NCBI RefSeq assembly: GCF_040954835.1
Contig: NC_090711.1
Coordinates: 9,369,501 to 9,433,500 of the forward strand
Origin: Lepisosteus oculatus
Taxonomy: Eukaryota > Chordata > Actinopteri > Semionotiformes > Lepisosteidae
Direction of reading: 5' to 3'
DNA: 64,000 bases
Shown: positions 45,901 through 58,290 of the stretch, in pieces
How positions within the stretch are numbered: position 1 is the first letter of the stretch
Layout of the letters: each line of letters begins with the position of its first letter
Notes under the pieces: generated by a model
Database searches by the model: none
Told to the model about the DNA's origin: nothing
What the model saw: the letters and a program-made list of their open reading frames with translations, nothing else
Program-made: the position numbers and the translations under genes

Positions 45901-48900
45901 TACAAAAAGCAGACACCTTGCATAGGAGAGGGCAGCTTCAGCAGCAACCAAGCCAACAGCTCACCACCAACTCATCTCAGATACATTAAAGACTCTTTGA
46001 GACATCTGACAACAAAACTACCTTGGAAAAAAAGCAGTCTATAACATTTTGTGTGGATAACTGAACAATTTGGCAGAAAAAGCATATATTGAGGACTGCA
46101 ATAAAATCATAACTTGTGGCAAAAATAAGATTAATGACTGCACTGGCTTAGTCATTTCATTTCATGTGGAAGACCAAATTGATCTAAAACATCCTAGCAC
46201 TCAATTTACCTGGCTCCTCAAAAACTCACACATCTTCCTTCTTAAATATCTTTGCAATTGTGCTAAGCTAATGTTGTGAATCAGCTTAGTCTGTGATCTA
46301 CACCTCAGCTTCAGTTATTCTTCTTTGACCTGCGATCTGTGCAGCGTTACTTCATAACTGCTGATGAGCCCGCATGGTCCACAAAAGACTATACCAATAC
46401 TAGGCTTCAGAGAATCTGAGAAGTGACAGAAGACATTAGTGTAACAATGCATCTGTCACTTAACGCCACATTGGACAGCTGCGGCCCCCCTCTAAAGATT
46501 CACCTTTTCATCAGATTTCAGAGCAGGCTTGGGGGGCTGTGGCTGAGGCACTTTAAATCCCATTAGCTCCAGCATCTTCTCCGCTGCATTGCGTTTAGCT
46601 ACCTTCTTACTGGGACCCATGCCTTCCGAACACTGGTTGCCAACTTTGACCTGGAAGAAAAAACAAAACTGTCATGTTTTAACTAATAAATCAACGACAA
46701 AAAGCCAACGGTCCCAGCTTAGATTTGTCGGGACCTTCTGATATCTGTCACTGAGGGGGAAAAAAAAACCTAATTTGTTCTTTCCTTTACACTTTAAGTT
46801 TGAAATGCCAGCAGGCCAGGTAATGGTGAAATCACAAGGCTTTACTAAAGTGAAGAAGTGAAGCAGGTGGGAACACACCTGCATGACGAACTCCCTGCGA
46901 CGTGGGAGGCCCCTCTCTGTCACCAGGCTGTACTCCGGCTCCTTCTCTTTCTTGGCCTGCTGGATCTGAGCTAGTCTGCTGATCGGGTTCATTCCCTGGC
47001 CATACTCTGGGCTCGTTTGAAGCTGTGAATGCAGGGAAGAAGAGCAATGAACCTTGAGCACCAAGTCCCAGCTTATACTCAGTCAAGCACCATGGTTGTG
47101 TAAACATCTACAATAACGGATGTTGCCTTTGAGCTAAACAGCAAACAGTGCAGTTTCAATCCAAACTGAATTACCCATCCCAACCGCTGAGACATAATAA
47201 ACTGGTGCTCAGAGAACTCTGCTACAAACACGTTGGTCACAGAGGTCTTAAATAAGTGAGGCAAAACAAATGAGTGTAATTGGTGCAAAAGGCTACGTTT
47301 TTTCACACAACTACTGCTGTTTAAATGTACTGTTCACAGGCTGGATCCAAACGCACACAAAAAAAGACTATCTGACCACACAACACTTCTGAGAGGTTAC
47401 ATCAAGATGTCTTCGATTCTCTTAGGCCCGTGAAAGACCAGTGGTGACTCACGCTAAAACTACTGTCCAAAGCTGCATTGGGAAAAGGAATGCAATCAAT
47501 TCTAACCCTAAACTTCTACAACGGTACAGTATATAACAGCTGCGCAAAGCCTCCTCACTTTGACTATAGACTTTGTTTTCTTTTTGATGCGCGGCTGCAC
47601 TTTCTCCACTGTCGGCAGCGGGGGCAGTTTCTTCAGCTCCTCCAGCACAGCAGTGGCAGCGTTCTTCTTGGCTATCTTTTTGCTCTTGCCATCTCCCTCC
47701 CCCGAGAATTCACCCACGGTAACTTTGATGACGAAGCTCTTCATGTGTGGGGGCCCCGTCTCCTTAACCACCTGAGTGTGGGAGGGAGAAAGGGAAAGGA
47801 AGAATCGAGCTCTGCGTTTAACTTTATTTCTACTGGAACTGACCTTTACAAACATTCCTAAGATGAGTGACAAGCAACAATCCAGGCTGACAGGCTTGTT
47901 GCAGCCGTCAAATTATGTGCAGGCCTTGCAAAACTGCTGCTGTGCAATACATTGCAAAAGCAACAAGATTTAAAAACACATGGACACAGATAAGCTGTTT
48001 AACCATAAAAAACGAAGGAAGGCTCCAAGCTGCCGTGTTACAAAAGATGACATTTAAAACATTTCCAACATGCTTGAGATAACTGCGATGCAGTCCTACA
48101 GCTCATTACATAGCACACGTAGAATGGTAGAGATTAAAATCAAGAATGATTCGTTTGATCATGCTCCATACCTCAAAGTTCACAGGCATGTTCCTCTTCA
48201 GTGCAATTTCAAATACTTGGCTGATTTCGGATTTGTTAAGATTTTCTTCGGATTGTTCTCCATTTACCTGCAAGGCACAACACTCCACTGTTTGTGTTTA
48301 AAGACTAAATTCAATATTAATCATATTAATGATTAATATTGACATTTAGGTTTATTGGTGATCGATAAACATGCAATTAACACACACGGAAATAACTATA
48401 GCAGCTCAAAAGGAAATCCTGTGCAAAAACTTTACATTTTAATACTTGTATGTCTTCAAATGAGTGTTGTGAGAATGACGAGTTAGCATCAAAACCATCA
48501 TAAAATTAAAAAAAGATATGATAACTATAGGCATCAAATCAAAAGATAGCATTTAAGATGTGTGCTGCCTCAGAGAGAGGGTTTTGCGGTGGACAGACTC
48601 ACCTCCAGCCTCTTCTCCAGAAGGGGCTCTTTCTGCAGGACCTTGAGTGCTTTGGCAGCAGCGTCGTGTTTAGCAGCTTGCCTGGTCCTGCCTTTGCCAT
48701 GGAACTGCTGGCCCCCAATAGACAGCTCCATGTGATACATCACCGGCCCCACAGGAGGGAATGGATAATAGTACCTGCAACATCAGGACGTCCCAGAATC
48801 CAGAGCCCAGCACAATCTTTAACGTGTACACTAGAGCACAGATCTTCAACACTGTCAGCTCCTCTTAAGGCTATTTATAGAAAAATCAGTTTCAATCTTT

Positions 48901-51900
48901 TAACCAATCAAGCCTTCTAAGCCATAAAAAGTTACTTAGACTGACATTTCAAATTTTAATACTCATAAAATTGGTCCTTCTAAGAAAACCATTCCGGTAA
49001 TCGGATTGATCTTTTCTTGCCTCCTTACTGTTAACTCTGTGCAAGAAAAGGTGAAAGCTAAGGGCTACTTTTAAGCAATCTTTTTAAAGAATACATGTTG
49101 TTTATTTCACGTATGCATGGTTTAGAGACAAGTCTATGCTTCAGAGTCATGTTTGTGTTCACTATTTCAATTTAATATGACTGTGCTGCCTAATTTTCAC
49201 TTCTTCAAGCATGAATTGGTGTAAATATTACTCCAAACCTTTAGGAGTTTTCTGACAAAAGAAAATTTCAGGTACAAGCAGGACACAGGAATAGATATTT
49301 GGGGAGACAAAATTGTATAACTTGGCTAAAACCCAAAAATCAGGACCCTTGTGTTCCCCTGCAACATGTCATTTTCAATTATGAATCGCAGCATTTCGTG
49401 AGCTAGCCCATCTGGTCAGCACTGACAGACTGGTTTAGGATACCTTCTTCTCTGGCCACAGGATTATGATTAATAACTGTTAGATGAGTCACTTCTAAAG
49501 ATGTTCAAGTTTTCAGGAATGCCCCATGAAGCCAAACGTACATTCAGCCCTCACTGATAGAAAGCCTTGAGTTGAAAAATTATGATTTGATTGTTTTTTT
49601 CTGATGATGCACCCTTGTACAACACATCAGATAAAGATGACAAGCTTTGTAGGGGGTCACATTGATTCTATTAAGAGAGATTTTAAGTTTCACTCACCCA
49701 ACAACTTTAATGAAATATAATTTTATTTCACTTTATATTTTAATTCTTAATTACATCTATTTTTGCCCTAAAATTCAAATATGGTAAGACGGTTTCAGAA
49801 ATCCAGAATGTTTTAAGATACTATTACAGTATTTTAAATTATGTAAACTATCCACATAATAAATGTGGGCAACATTATCCTTTTGTAATATGATTATCCA
49901 GCTCTAGCTTTGATATGGGTAATAACATTTTACATGGTTCCAAAACAGATTATTTTACAAAGGACTCATGTCTTAAAGCACTCTGGAATACTGTAGTCTG
50001 CACCTGTTTCTGGTTAGCTTTTTTGTACACTCAACCAGAATTCAAGTGCATGTTCATAAGTGTCCATTACACTGTATGGGGCTGATTACAGAAAACAATG
50101 CTATTTGGCTAGCACAACTGGCAGAAAAGTGCCTCAAGTTCAGAGGAACTTCACTTGCAATATTTTCTCTCACTGGAAAGATTTCTGGACTTATTCAGAA
50201 AAAAGATGTTGAATGATATGACTTTTACATTCACAACAGTGCCTCTTTAAAACCATTGTGATAAGACCTTTTTGGTTTTCTAAGAGCATATTATGAAACT
50301 CGACATGTTTGATAACGCAGTGTAGCAGGTGGTTCATTACACAAATACTAAAGAACAGTGTACTGGTGAAAAGAATACAGGCAAAACATTTTTTGATTTT
50401 GACACTGGTTTAACTTGCGGCATCAGGCAGCTGTTCTATACTTTACTGTAAAACCTTCTCAGTAAACAAGCATACAGCCCAACGTTAAGCCAAAAAGGGT
50501 AAGTGTGCTTGTATTCACCACTTTAACAAAGAGTCACGAATGGACAGTAAAAGGGAGTTCTCCAAGGAACACACAACAAGAAAGATCTTTGCACAAGAAG
50601 TTGTAGGTGTCTGCCGGTGGTTAAGACCCAAGCTCTGGACAACTTCAGGAAGTGTCAGGAAATGTTAGATTCACTTACATAATCAACTACCAAATGGATA
50701 AAACGGGTGAAATATCTCTCTTTTGCAGGCTCTCTTAGTTCTGTCCAGGACACTGAATCTATTTTGAGTGGGACCTTAGCAACCAGAGAGCTATGTAAAC
50801 CCCGCTTTCTCATATGTACATACCTTTATGTAACACAGAACACGTTTGAGAACAGATAGAAGGATTTCACTAAGATTTACAGGAATCCCCTTAATTGTGA
50901 CAACTACTATATATAAGTTACACTTTACAAGCAAAAGTCTACTTACAGTAAGGGACTTAAATGTTTGTAAATGCACCTACCTTGGATAGGGGCCAGGAGG
51001 TCTGACATTGTAGTTGAAGTTGGGCCTCATTCCAGGATAGGGATCAATAGGTTTATAAATTGGTTTCTTTCCCAGTTTCATACAAAGTGCATTTAGCTCC
51101 ACAGTGTGGGTTATACTGTCTGTAAAAAATACATTGAAAAGAATTGACAAAATGCTATGAAAACAAGCGTTAAAATTCATTTGGGTGGCACTCATTTGAA
51201 CGTGCTTTATTCCCTCACCAGCTCGGCAACACATGAAATTCAACCTGTAACTCAGACATCTCACCAGGCTTTTTCCTGCTCTACAAATCCATCAGATTTC
51301 AATGCTATTTTTGTATTCACAAAGTCCTGACAAAACTGAAGGAATGCCTTCAGAGTGAATTCTACTCTATCATAACGGTAATGACAGTAGTGATGTAAGC
51401 CCACACAGGTGAGTGCACTGCACTTGGTTCTGGAAAAACAAGAAAGGACAATTTTGACTCCTGTATTTACCATCTGAAAAAATAATAATAAAATATTATT
51501 TTTCTCATATGCACATATAACAGGAAAGTAAGGGGATTTTTTTTTTAAATAAAAATCTACGCCCAGACTTCAGGAATGAGACACAAACCTAGATTGGCAC
51601 TGGACATCCATTATTACACAGACTCAAGAAACACATAGGTGAGTAAATTCTACTTAACAACATGCCTTTAACTGGCTGCACTTCATTAATATCTGCATCT
51701 TGATAATATCCAACACTACCAGCAACATCCTAGGTAGGGAGAAACTTAATATGGACATGAGTATACAGACTGGATTATTACTTGTCAATGCATGAAGAAA
51801 GAAGAGTTATTAATTCAGCTTTGGATACACATTTTTCCAAAGATGGATTTTGGCTTCTGTAGAAATAAATTTGGAAGATTTAAGTATTTGGCAAGTTATT

Positions 51901-54900
51901 TTTTTTATTAAACCACAGGGATTTAGAAAAGAACTGCATGGGTGTATAAAAAAAACATATATACCCTCATAGCTTAACCACATTTTGATCACTTTAACTG
52001 TTAAATAAAAATGAATCCAAATCTAATGCATGCATCCAGGACTTTTGTTGTTATATGTAATTAAAAGAAGGAGTTAGTTCCATTTTCAATGGTATCACAT
52101 AACATGATCAGACATTCATATTATAATTCAACTTAAAGAGTAGAATAGTTTTTCACAAATTTACCTTTTTTGTACCTCACAGCAAGGGCAGTACTTTGAC
52201 ATCTTTACAATTTTTTTGTAAAAAAAAAAATTCTTGGAGCATTTGGCAACAATTCCAGGGGGATGTCATCAATAAAACCAGAGTGAGATCATTTCCCTTT
52301 GTTTCACTGCATTTCACTGAATCACTGAAATACACCTCTGTCCAGTTGCTGGGCAGAACAATTCAATAGGTTTGCTAAATGAAGTGATTCAGGGATTGGT
52401 CACATCAGAGATTCATCAGCCCCTCAGGACTCAGATTTGTCTCCACTGGTCAATAAATTATAAGCCCTGCCCGCAATTGAAAACCAGGCGGTTGTAGGCC
52501 GCCGTCACTGGGGGGCGGTGTTACCTGGGTTCTTGCCTGTGCTGCGAGGTGGACGTATGGTGGGCTTAGGCAGCGTAGTCTGAGAGAGGGCACTGGCTGC
52601 CGCTGCGTGCTGGGCCTTCTTGATGCTTGTCCCCTCAGCTTCCCAGTGCTGCTCCCCCAGAGTCAGTCGCACTGAAAACAGCTGCAGGGAAGATGCCCGG
52701 CAAGAGGACACAGGGGTAAGAAAGTTTACATGGCTTGGCACCTCAATACCTGTCTGAACGTTTATCGCCCTACTCCCCACCTCGCAACCTCCGCTCTTCA
52801 AATTCTGCCCTCCTTACTGTCCCCCAAGCCCGTCTACATTGCATGGGCGACAGGGCCTTCTCCTGCTATGCCCCCAAGCTCTGGAACTCTTTGCCCAAGG
52901 ATATTAGAGAGTCACCTTCTCTAAACTCCTTCAAATCTAGACTCAAAACCTTCTTCTTCAGAAAAGCCTTTACTTAACTGGTTCCATTCTTCACCCCTCT
53001 GCTCTTCTTAATACCACCTTCCACGGTCTCCTCTATTGTTATTGTTGTAATTATAATTGTGTCCTATCTTGTGAAATCTTCTTATTTATTGTTGTAGTCT
53101 TCTTATTTATTGTTATTGTCATCCTGTAAAGCGCTTTGAGAAGCCACCTTTAAAGGTGCTATATAAAATAAAGTTTATTATTATTATTATTATTATTATT
53201 AAAGTTGAGCCTTCTGTTCAGAATCTGAAAGCTCACAATTCCTTTCTAGCTACAAAAAGCCATGCGATTGCAGGGAAATTTTACTTTAAAGATCTTCTTA
53301 TGACCTTTTTGGGGACATAAATTAACCTGGCAAAATGTCGTTTTTGGGACATAGTATGGAATAATGGATAGGAGATAAGCAAGTTTAGGCTGATCAATGA
53401 AATTTTATCAATATTTTCCTCAGTTTTGTGAAGAAATACGACATTACAATAAAAACAAATAAATAAATTACTGTTTGGTACAGACACTTATTTCTAAAGC
53501 ATTTGTTACTTTTCCACTAAAGTAACTTCTTTAAACACTGTATATCATTAATGTTTGCCTTTACAGTTAACATTTTAGCTATCTTTAACACGTGGTACTT
53601 GCCCCAGTTGTAATATCTGCACTGTAATCTCTGGGTATGTCAAATTGTACCCCTAAGACTGCATTGTAGTCCTCCAATTCTTTACATCAATATCAGCTAC
53701 TAAAAAAGTCTTACTGTCCTCTTTGAAGCTTTCAAAGTAAAAATCAATTTAATATGTCTTCGAAAATTTCATCTTTAAAGCAAAAGGTTCTGCTTAGAAA
53801 AAAACCCTCTGGTCCAACATGGCTCCAACAGATTTATCGGTCAGTATCCCTTCCTCTTGAGCTGTGTGTGAAACACAGCCTCCCAGCCCGAAAGGGATTG
53901 TGTTGGACTGTATCGTCTCACCTCAATCTGTACTGGCTCCATGTCCATCCTCCCCCCCCCACAATACCTAGTAACACCAATCTGTACCCCTTCTCTGACT
54001 GGTGGCAGGAATGGTGAGCAGCCAGTCAGTATTACCTGTATGTTGCTGTGGTATTCCATTTGCATTTTCATTTGTGTCAGTTTCAGGGCAAATTGAGAAT
54101 CCCACGCTGTGTGGAAGTGCTTGGTGGACTGATGGCAATTTGGTTGCCCTACTACCATTCAAGCACTATGCAATACTCAGGCTCTTATACAACATAAAAG
54201 ACAAACGTGTTTGAATTACCTTAGAATGAGCTGGTCCTTGCTCACTCAAAAGCTTGTATTCGGGCTGAATTTTGTTGAAACGGGCTAACTCATTCACAAG
54301 ACACATTGGGGTCTTCTCTTTGGGGTTTGCCATGTTAGAAACTGGAAAACAGAAAATGGGGGAAACTTGACTGCTGGGAAAGATGAATGGCTTGAAATGC
54401 CAATCAGAAGTATCTGGCAGAAAAAAAATGAATATACAAGTAGAACAGATTGATTCATCACACCCTATCCACAAGACGTAAGTTACCAGTTCAGAGATGT
54501 AAAGATATGAGTTAATCTAGAAACCAAAGTGCAAAGGAACAGCACTCTGAACAAATCACAGTGGCAGAGATTTGTCTTTTTGTGTTTTGGGGGAAAAAAA
54601 AAGTTATTTTTGCTTGATGGCTCTGACTTTCTGAAACTGGTATCCCTTTAATGCAATGTAGCTCTTATTCGTTTTAAAAGGTGGAGAACTTATTATAAAT
54701 TGTAAAGAACTAAGCCTTTGGGCAGTTAACATTAAAATTAGCAAAAAAATCTTACCCTTTTAGGCTACAATTTAGTTTTTCTTTTAGCACGGCAATTTCT
54801 GCATCAAAATCAAAATTCTAAATGCCAAAATGGAGCTGGCGTAATTATAGCATAATTTGTGAAAACATGACCAGGAAACCTGAAGGCATATGTTCATATT

Positions 54901-57523
54901 AAGTGCAATTACAGGTGGCCTTCTTGTATTAAGATGTATTAATTACACTGTGTAAAATCCAGGTTTAAACATTCTGTGTGAAACACAGAACAGATTCTTC
55001 TATGAGTAAGTACAAAGACTAGAGCACAGCTACCCAGCTTATGGTCCTCATAGTTCCATTCACTAATTTCTGCACAGCCATACCCTACACTGATCCTTAA
55101 TTAAGTAGCAGCTTGTTGCAGAACTGTGGAATTAGGTGGAGTGGTAGGGCTGCAAGCTGGGTAGTCTCGGTCTAGAAAGTACTGTCTAAATGGAGTAATG
55201 AAGGAAAATTAAAAAGAACAGGATCCAATGAAAGAAAAAAAGCACAATGAACGGCAAACACAGGATGGCCATGAGGAAAAAAAAAAACAGCAGAGGCTAA
55301 AAGAATAAAAAGCATTTTCAGAATTACAATCGCAATAGAACAAAACAGGGTGATGTAAAGCATCTAAAAAATAATGGAAAACATTTAGATATTAAAAGGG
55401 ACATTACATGAACATTGTCAATATGATTTATGTATACACTGTCAGTATACAGTGTCATATGTTTGAGCAGTTCAGGAAGATATGGCTCAGAGAATGTCCA
55501 TTACTTAATTCTACAGAATTTCCAACTTGCAAAAGGTCTCCAATTTTCTTAACAAGCTTTTAAAGAGGTTTTCTGGACCTCGGGCTCCAGTGCTCCCCAG
55601 TGGTCTGATGTCAAACTGATTCCCTGTGGATGAAGACAGGGCAGCCCACTGTCACATCTCCTTATTGCACTCATAGGAGCAGCGCTTGCTGAGGTCACTA
55701 GGGAAAACATCAGAACCTTGGGCATTCTAGTGGGGTCAAGAAACAACCCCAAGGGAAGCTTTTGATATTGTGAGGAAGGTGTGATACATTAAAAAAAGAT
55801 CTCCTCCTACTGTGTCTCCATTCCAGCAGACTAAGAATTCAGGTGTTTGAGCATCTTTGATACCCGAAATGTAAATAACTTGTTTAATATGAATGATAAA
55901 ACCTGTGATTAAACGAACATGGAAGGTAAGCTGATATAAAGTATCTCAATCGGTCGCTCTTTAAGTTGTCTCTAACATAACTCCTTCTTTACAAAATGTC
56001 TTAAAATAATTCACCGATGTGCTGTCAATGCCATGAACTTTCCAACAAACATTTTACGGTAAACAGAAATGGTCAAATGTTGTTCTAGAGGTGATTTCAC
56101 TCTGCCACTCGATTGTAAGCCTGAGATCTAAAACATTACTATCCTGACTCTGAAACAACTGGATATTCTTACATATTTTCTCAAGAAATGTGCATTTTAA
56201 TCAGCTTCACTGAAGTGCCTCCTTTAGAAATATGACTCCTGTTATTGTTCCCTTGTAAAAAAATCTGAATTTGACTAACTGACCTTTGATGCAATTTGGC
56301 AGATACGGTCTCTGCAGACTTGCACTGACAGTTGGTCAGGAACACACCCTCATACAAACCAACTCCATGCCCCTGCCCTGCTGTCTCTGCGTGCCAAGTC
56401 CATGTTCTGTGAAATGTTATTCTATATATAGATAGGATCCGACTTACTCAAGTTGTATGATCTCTTCTCAAGGCAGTTCATCTTTACACTGGTCTTTAAA
56501 CCAAAAAAGACTCCTTAAAAAGTTGGCTGTATATTACACTCATTAAGAAATGTAATTAGGGGGGGAAAAATCACTCAGCTACTGTTATTCTAACAGATGA
56601 AGAATGGAATAGATCAGCAGTACACAAAGTTAATGTCACAAAAGGAGAGAATATATTTTTCTACAAGGAACAGGAATGCTTTGTCTAAATTGACGATATT
56701 TTTCTCACATTCAGGTACAGCTACTTTGTATACACTTGGAACTACCACGATCAGGAAAACAATTACTTTTAATCCTGAAGGAATTTCATTAAAATAAGTG
56801 TGGAGAAACAGAAATCCTTCTTTCAAACCAATCGTCTGAGAGCTTTCGGCTCCTTTTTCATCATCAACCTCAAACACCGTCCAATGTCAGCTTGCAGACA
56901 CGTGGCTCTCCATGCCGGTCCTCGGGGACCCCTGTGACTTTTGGGGTTTGCTCCAGATGAGATCTTAATCACAGGCTAATTAATTTCAGTCTTCTATTTA
57001 AGGCTCATTTGCACTCTCGCGTTCAGCCCTTCAAAAAGCTGTGTGGGATTTGTAATTGAATCGCCAAGCTTAACAAAAGAAGTGGAAAAAGGAGAAAAGA
57101 AATATACGAGAGAGCTGGTGATCAACTAAAAAACACTACAAGGAACAGGTCTTTCCCAGAGCTAAGTGGTTTGCACAGTTTCTCATGTTTAACAAAGCGT
57201 ACTCCTGAATTTGTAACTAAAATACACTTGATCCTAGCGAACCTCAGCCCTGATTTTCACAGATCTCAGCGAGCGAGTCTCAGGCCGAGTTAAGGAGCAG
57301 CCTCTCCAGCTCGTGTGCCGGCCTTACCTGCAGGTGCACTGATGGGAGTGGCCGAAGCAGAAGGAAGAGCAGAGTTCTTGAGCGGGTGGCTGGCGTTTTC
57401 GGAAGGCAGCGGGCCGGAGGCATTGGGGATGCTGAGGTTAGGCTGGGGAGCACTGGGCTTCAGGTGCTGTGTAGTGTTGGACAGGGGGCTCCCAGCAGGG
57501 CTCTGGACCTGAACTTGGGCCAT
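42904..57523 (-). CDS. stau1: Staufen homolog 1, dsRNA-binding protein, all 14 coding exons
   Basis: Coding exons: 57523-57328, 54341-54220, 52681-52525, 51119-50981, 48774-48603, 48267-48172, 47771-47559, 47022-46879, 46650-46504, 45899-45824, 45436-45117, 44860-44738, 44154-44075, 42991-42904. All have GT-AG sites and matching phases; the sum is 2073 nt, 690 aa. Approximate domains: N-terminal MAQVQVQ segment (1-68), dsRBD1 (77-145), dsRBD2 (163-250), dsRBD3 (273-345), dsRBD4 (376-445), tubulin-binding region (450-530), Staufen-swapping motif [16 protein letters not shown] (530-555) and dsRBD5 (583-650). [26 protein letters not shown] and [19 protein letters not shown] identify Staufen1, not Staufen2. 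It binds double-stranded RNA and acts in mRNA localisation, translation and Staufen-mediated decay. It is in tandem with cse1l and convergent with zfas1. The 5' UTR exon is not located with certainty. Confidence 0.96.
43190..43480 (-). repeat. SINE-like repeat family B, copy 4
   Basis: In stau1 intron 13. It reads 'ctgctttattaatacggggt', 'aaggcagggtacaccctgga', 'gaagccaattaacctaccag', 'ggaagaacatacaaactcca' and 'attgaatccagggcccca'. Same orientation as the copies at 22930 and 25975. Confidence 0.7.
44075..44154 (-). CDS. stau1: stau1 exon 13
   Basis: Encodes [15 protein letters not shown] (last helix of dsRBD5) to GPIS plus GT. Donor GTGAGT 44074-44069. If the donor is not used, the frame stops three bases later at TGA (44071-44073). 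Confidence 0.88.
44738..44860 (-). CDS. stau1: stau1 exon 12 (dsRBD5)
   Basis: 41 codons, [17 protein letters not shown] to [10 protein letters not shown]. Donor GTGAGT. Identical or nearly so to the known Staufen1 dsRBD5. Confidence 0.95.
45117..45436 (-). CDS. stau1: stau1 exon 11 (swapping motif)
   Basis: 320 nt. Encodes [15 protein letters not shown], the swapping motif [14 protein letters not shown], and [16 protein letters not shown]. Confidence 0.95.
45824..45899 (-). CDS. stau1: stau1 exon 10
   Basis: 76 nt. Encodes [19 protein letters not shown] within the tubulin-binding region. Donor GTGAGT. Confidence 0.9.
46504..46650 (-). CDS. stau1: stau1 exon 9 (end of dsRBD4)
   Basis: 49 codons. 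Encodes [20 protein letters not shown] and ends KPALKSDEK. The [10 protein letters not shown] helix completes dsRBD4. Confidence 0.93.
46879..47022 (-). CDS. stau1: stau1 exon 8 (start of dsRBD4)
   Basis: 48 codons. Encodes [20 protein letters not shown] to [11 protein letters not shown]. Confidence 0.95.
47559..47771 (-). CDS. stau1: stau1 exon 7 (dsRBD3)
   Basis: 71 codons. Encodes [19 protein letters not shown] and [19 protein letters not shown], the main RNA-contacting half of dsRBD3. Ends KKKTKSIVK. Confidence 0.95.
48172..48267 (-). CDS. stau1: stau1 exon 6 (start of dsRBD3)
   Basis: 32 codons. Encodes [20 protein letters not shown] to [10 protein letters not shown]. Confidence 0.95.
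48603..48774 (-). CDS. stau1: stau1 exon 5 (dsRBD2)
   Basis: 172 nt. Encodes [20 protein letters not shown] and [18 protein letters not shown]. Donor GTGAGT. Confidence 0.95.
48775..50980 (-). other. stau1: stau1 intron 4
   Basis: About 2.2 kb of AT-rich unique-looking sequence, with no exon, repeat or RNA gene that I can support. Confidence 0.6.
50981..51119 (-). CDS. stau1: stau1 exon 4 (start of dsRBD2)
   Basis: 139 nt. Acceptor TTTTTTACAG. Encodes [19 protein letters not shown] to GPYP. Joins exon 3 through a split Asp codon. Confidence 0.93.
52525..52681 (-). CDS. stau1: stau1 exon 3 (second half of dsRBD1)
   Basis: 157 nt. Acceptor CCCTGCAG. Encodes [20 protein letters not shown] and [12 protein letters not shown], the beta-strand and C-terminal helix of a dsRBD. 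Donor GTAACA. Confidence 0.92.
52725..53205 (+). pseudogene. L2/CR1-type LINE, 3' end fragment
   Basis: Plus-strand reading encodes [19 protein letters not shown] then [12 protein letters not shown], the conserved C-terminal end of L2-like ORF2. It is followed by 'aaagcgctttgagaagccac', 'gtgctatataaaataaagtt' and a (TTA)n tail at about 53178-53203. It is inserted in stau1 intron 2, antisense to the gene. Confidence 0.85.
53206..54219 (-). other. stau1: stau1 intron 2, remainder
   Basis: About 1 kb without recognisable exon or repeat. A poly-C run lies at 53951-53960. Confidence 0.5.
54220..54341 (-). CDS. stau1: stau1 exon 2 (first half of dsRBD1)
   Basis: 122 nt. Acceptor TTTTCCAG. Encodes [20 protein letters not shown] to EQGPAHSK. 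It joins the MAQVQVQ exon in frame through a split Val codon. An internal ATG at the MANPKEK position could also serve as a start in another isoform. Confidence 0.93.
54342..57327 (-). other. stau1: stau1 intron 1 of the coding region
   Basis: About 3 kb with no exon. A decayed L1-type reverse-transcriptase fragment lies near 55600-55770 on the plus strand. The rest is AT-rich without recognised features. Confidence 0.5.
55600..55770 (+). pseudogene. decayed L1-type LINE fragment
   Basis: The plus-strand reading contains [20 protein letters not shown], which resembles the RQGCPLSPLLFALxIEPLAE block of L1 reverse transcriptases. Surrounding sequence is out of frame or decayed. Confidence 0.5.
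57328..57523 (-). CDS. stau1: stau1 exon 1 of the coding region (N-terminus)
   Basis: Starts at ATG 57521-57523 with [11 protein letters not shown], close to human MSQVQVQVQNPSA. It continues with [19 protein letters not shown] and ends at donor GTAAGG. The acceptor is uncertain: AG two bases before the ATG, or an AG about 23 bases further upstream. Confidence 0.9.
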
Positions 57524-57939
57524 ACTGACGTCCGGTTCCAAGACTTTCACAGCACGCAGCACAGGGGTTCAGCGCAAGTTTGGAGTAATCCAGCAAAGCT
57601 CTTCCTGGGAAAAATAATTCAAAAGCTTGTGTACTGTGGGATGCTTACTCAGATAAGATTATATCCAAAAACGATAGCCATATGGTACGGGGGACATCTT
57701 GCTCTTTTTTGAGGTTAGGTAATGTTTGGGTTTTAAAAATGAATCCAGTCTAATTCTTTTTAAAGAAATGTAGTTAGCAGAACTAGAAACTAAACTGGTC
57801 GACAGCACAGAGTAAACACATCATACATACAAACAGGGTTTAATTACATCTAAAGTCGCCTTTACATATCACACATGCAAGTGACTAATTTGTAAGCTTT
57901 TTAGACTATACTGCAAAACAAAACAGCAAAGTCCTTCTT

Positions 57940-58290
57940 TGTGAGCTGAGATGTAAAACAGAGGTCTTGACTACCTACCCATGGTCATTAAAAATCCCTG
58001 GGGAGTTTCTCAAAAAGAGTAGGGGGTTTTACCCTGGTGTCCTGGACAAATTTCCCCTTGGCCTTTACCAGTCATGGCCTAATAACCCCCATCTAAGAAC
58101 TGGCTTCATCACTCTGTTCTCCTCCCCACTGATAGCTGGTGTGTGGGGAGTGTACTGGCGCACTATGGCTGACATCACATCATCTAGGTGGGGGCTGCAC
58201 ATTAGTGGTGGTGGAGGGGAGTCCCCATTACCTGTGAAACGCTTTCAGTGGAGAGTCCAGAAAAGTGCTATATACATTTGAAGATTATTT
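57940..58290 (+). repeat. dispersed repeat family D, near-complete copy
   Basis: Order: 'gagatgtaaaacagaggtct', 'tggtcattaaaaatccctgg', 'ccctggtgtcctggacaaat', 'ctcctccccactgatagctg', 'ggcgcactatggctgacatc', 'gtggtggaggggagtcccca', 'gtgaaacgctttcagtggag', 'agaaaagtgctatataca'. The end is of the L2/CR1-tail type, so it may be a LINE-mobilised SINE. It lies in the stau1 5' region. Confidence 0.7.

Noticed and set aside
47478-47861. 127-aa plus-strand ORF
   Set aside because: Antisense of stau1 exon 7 (dsRBD3).
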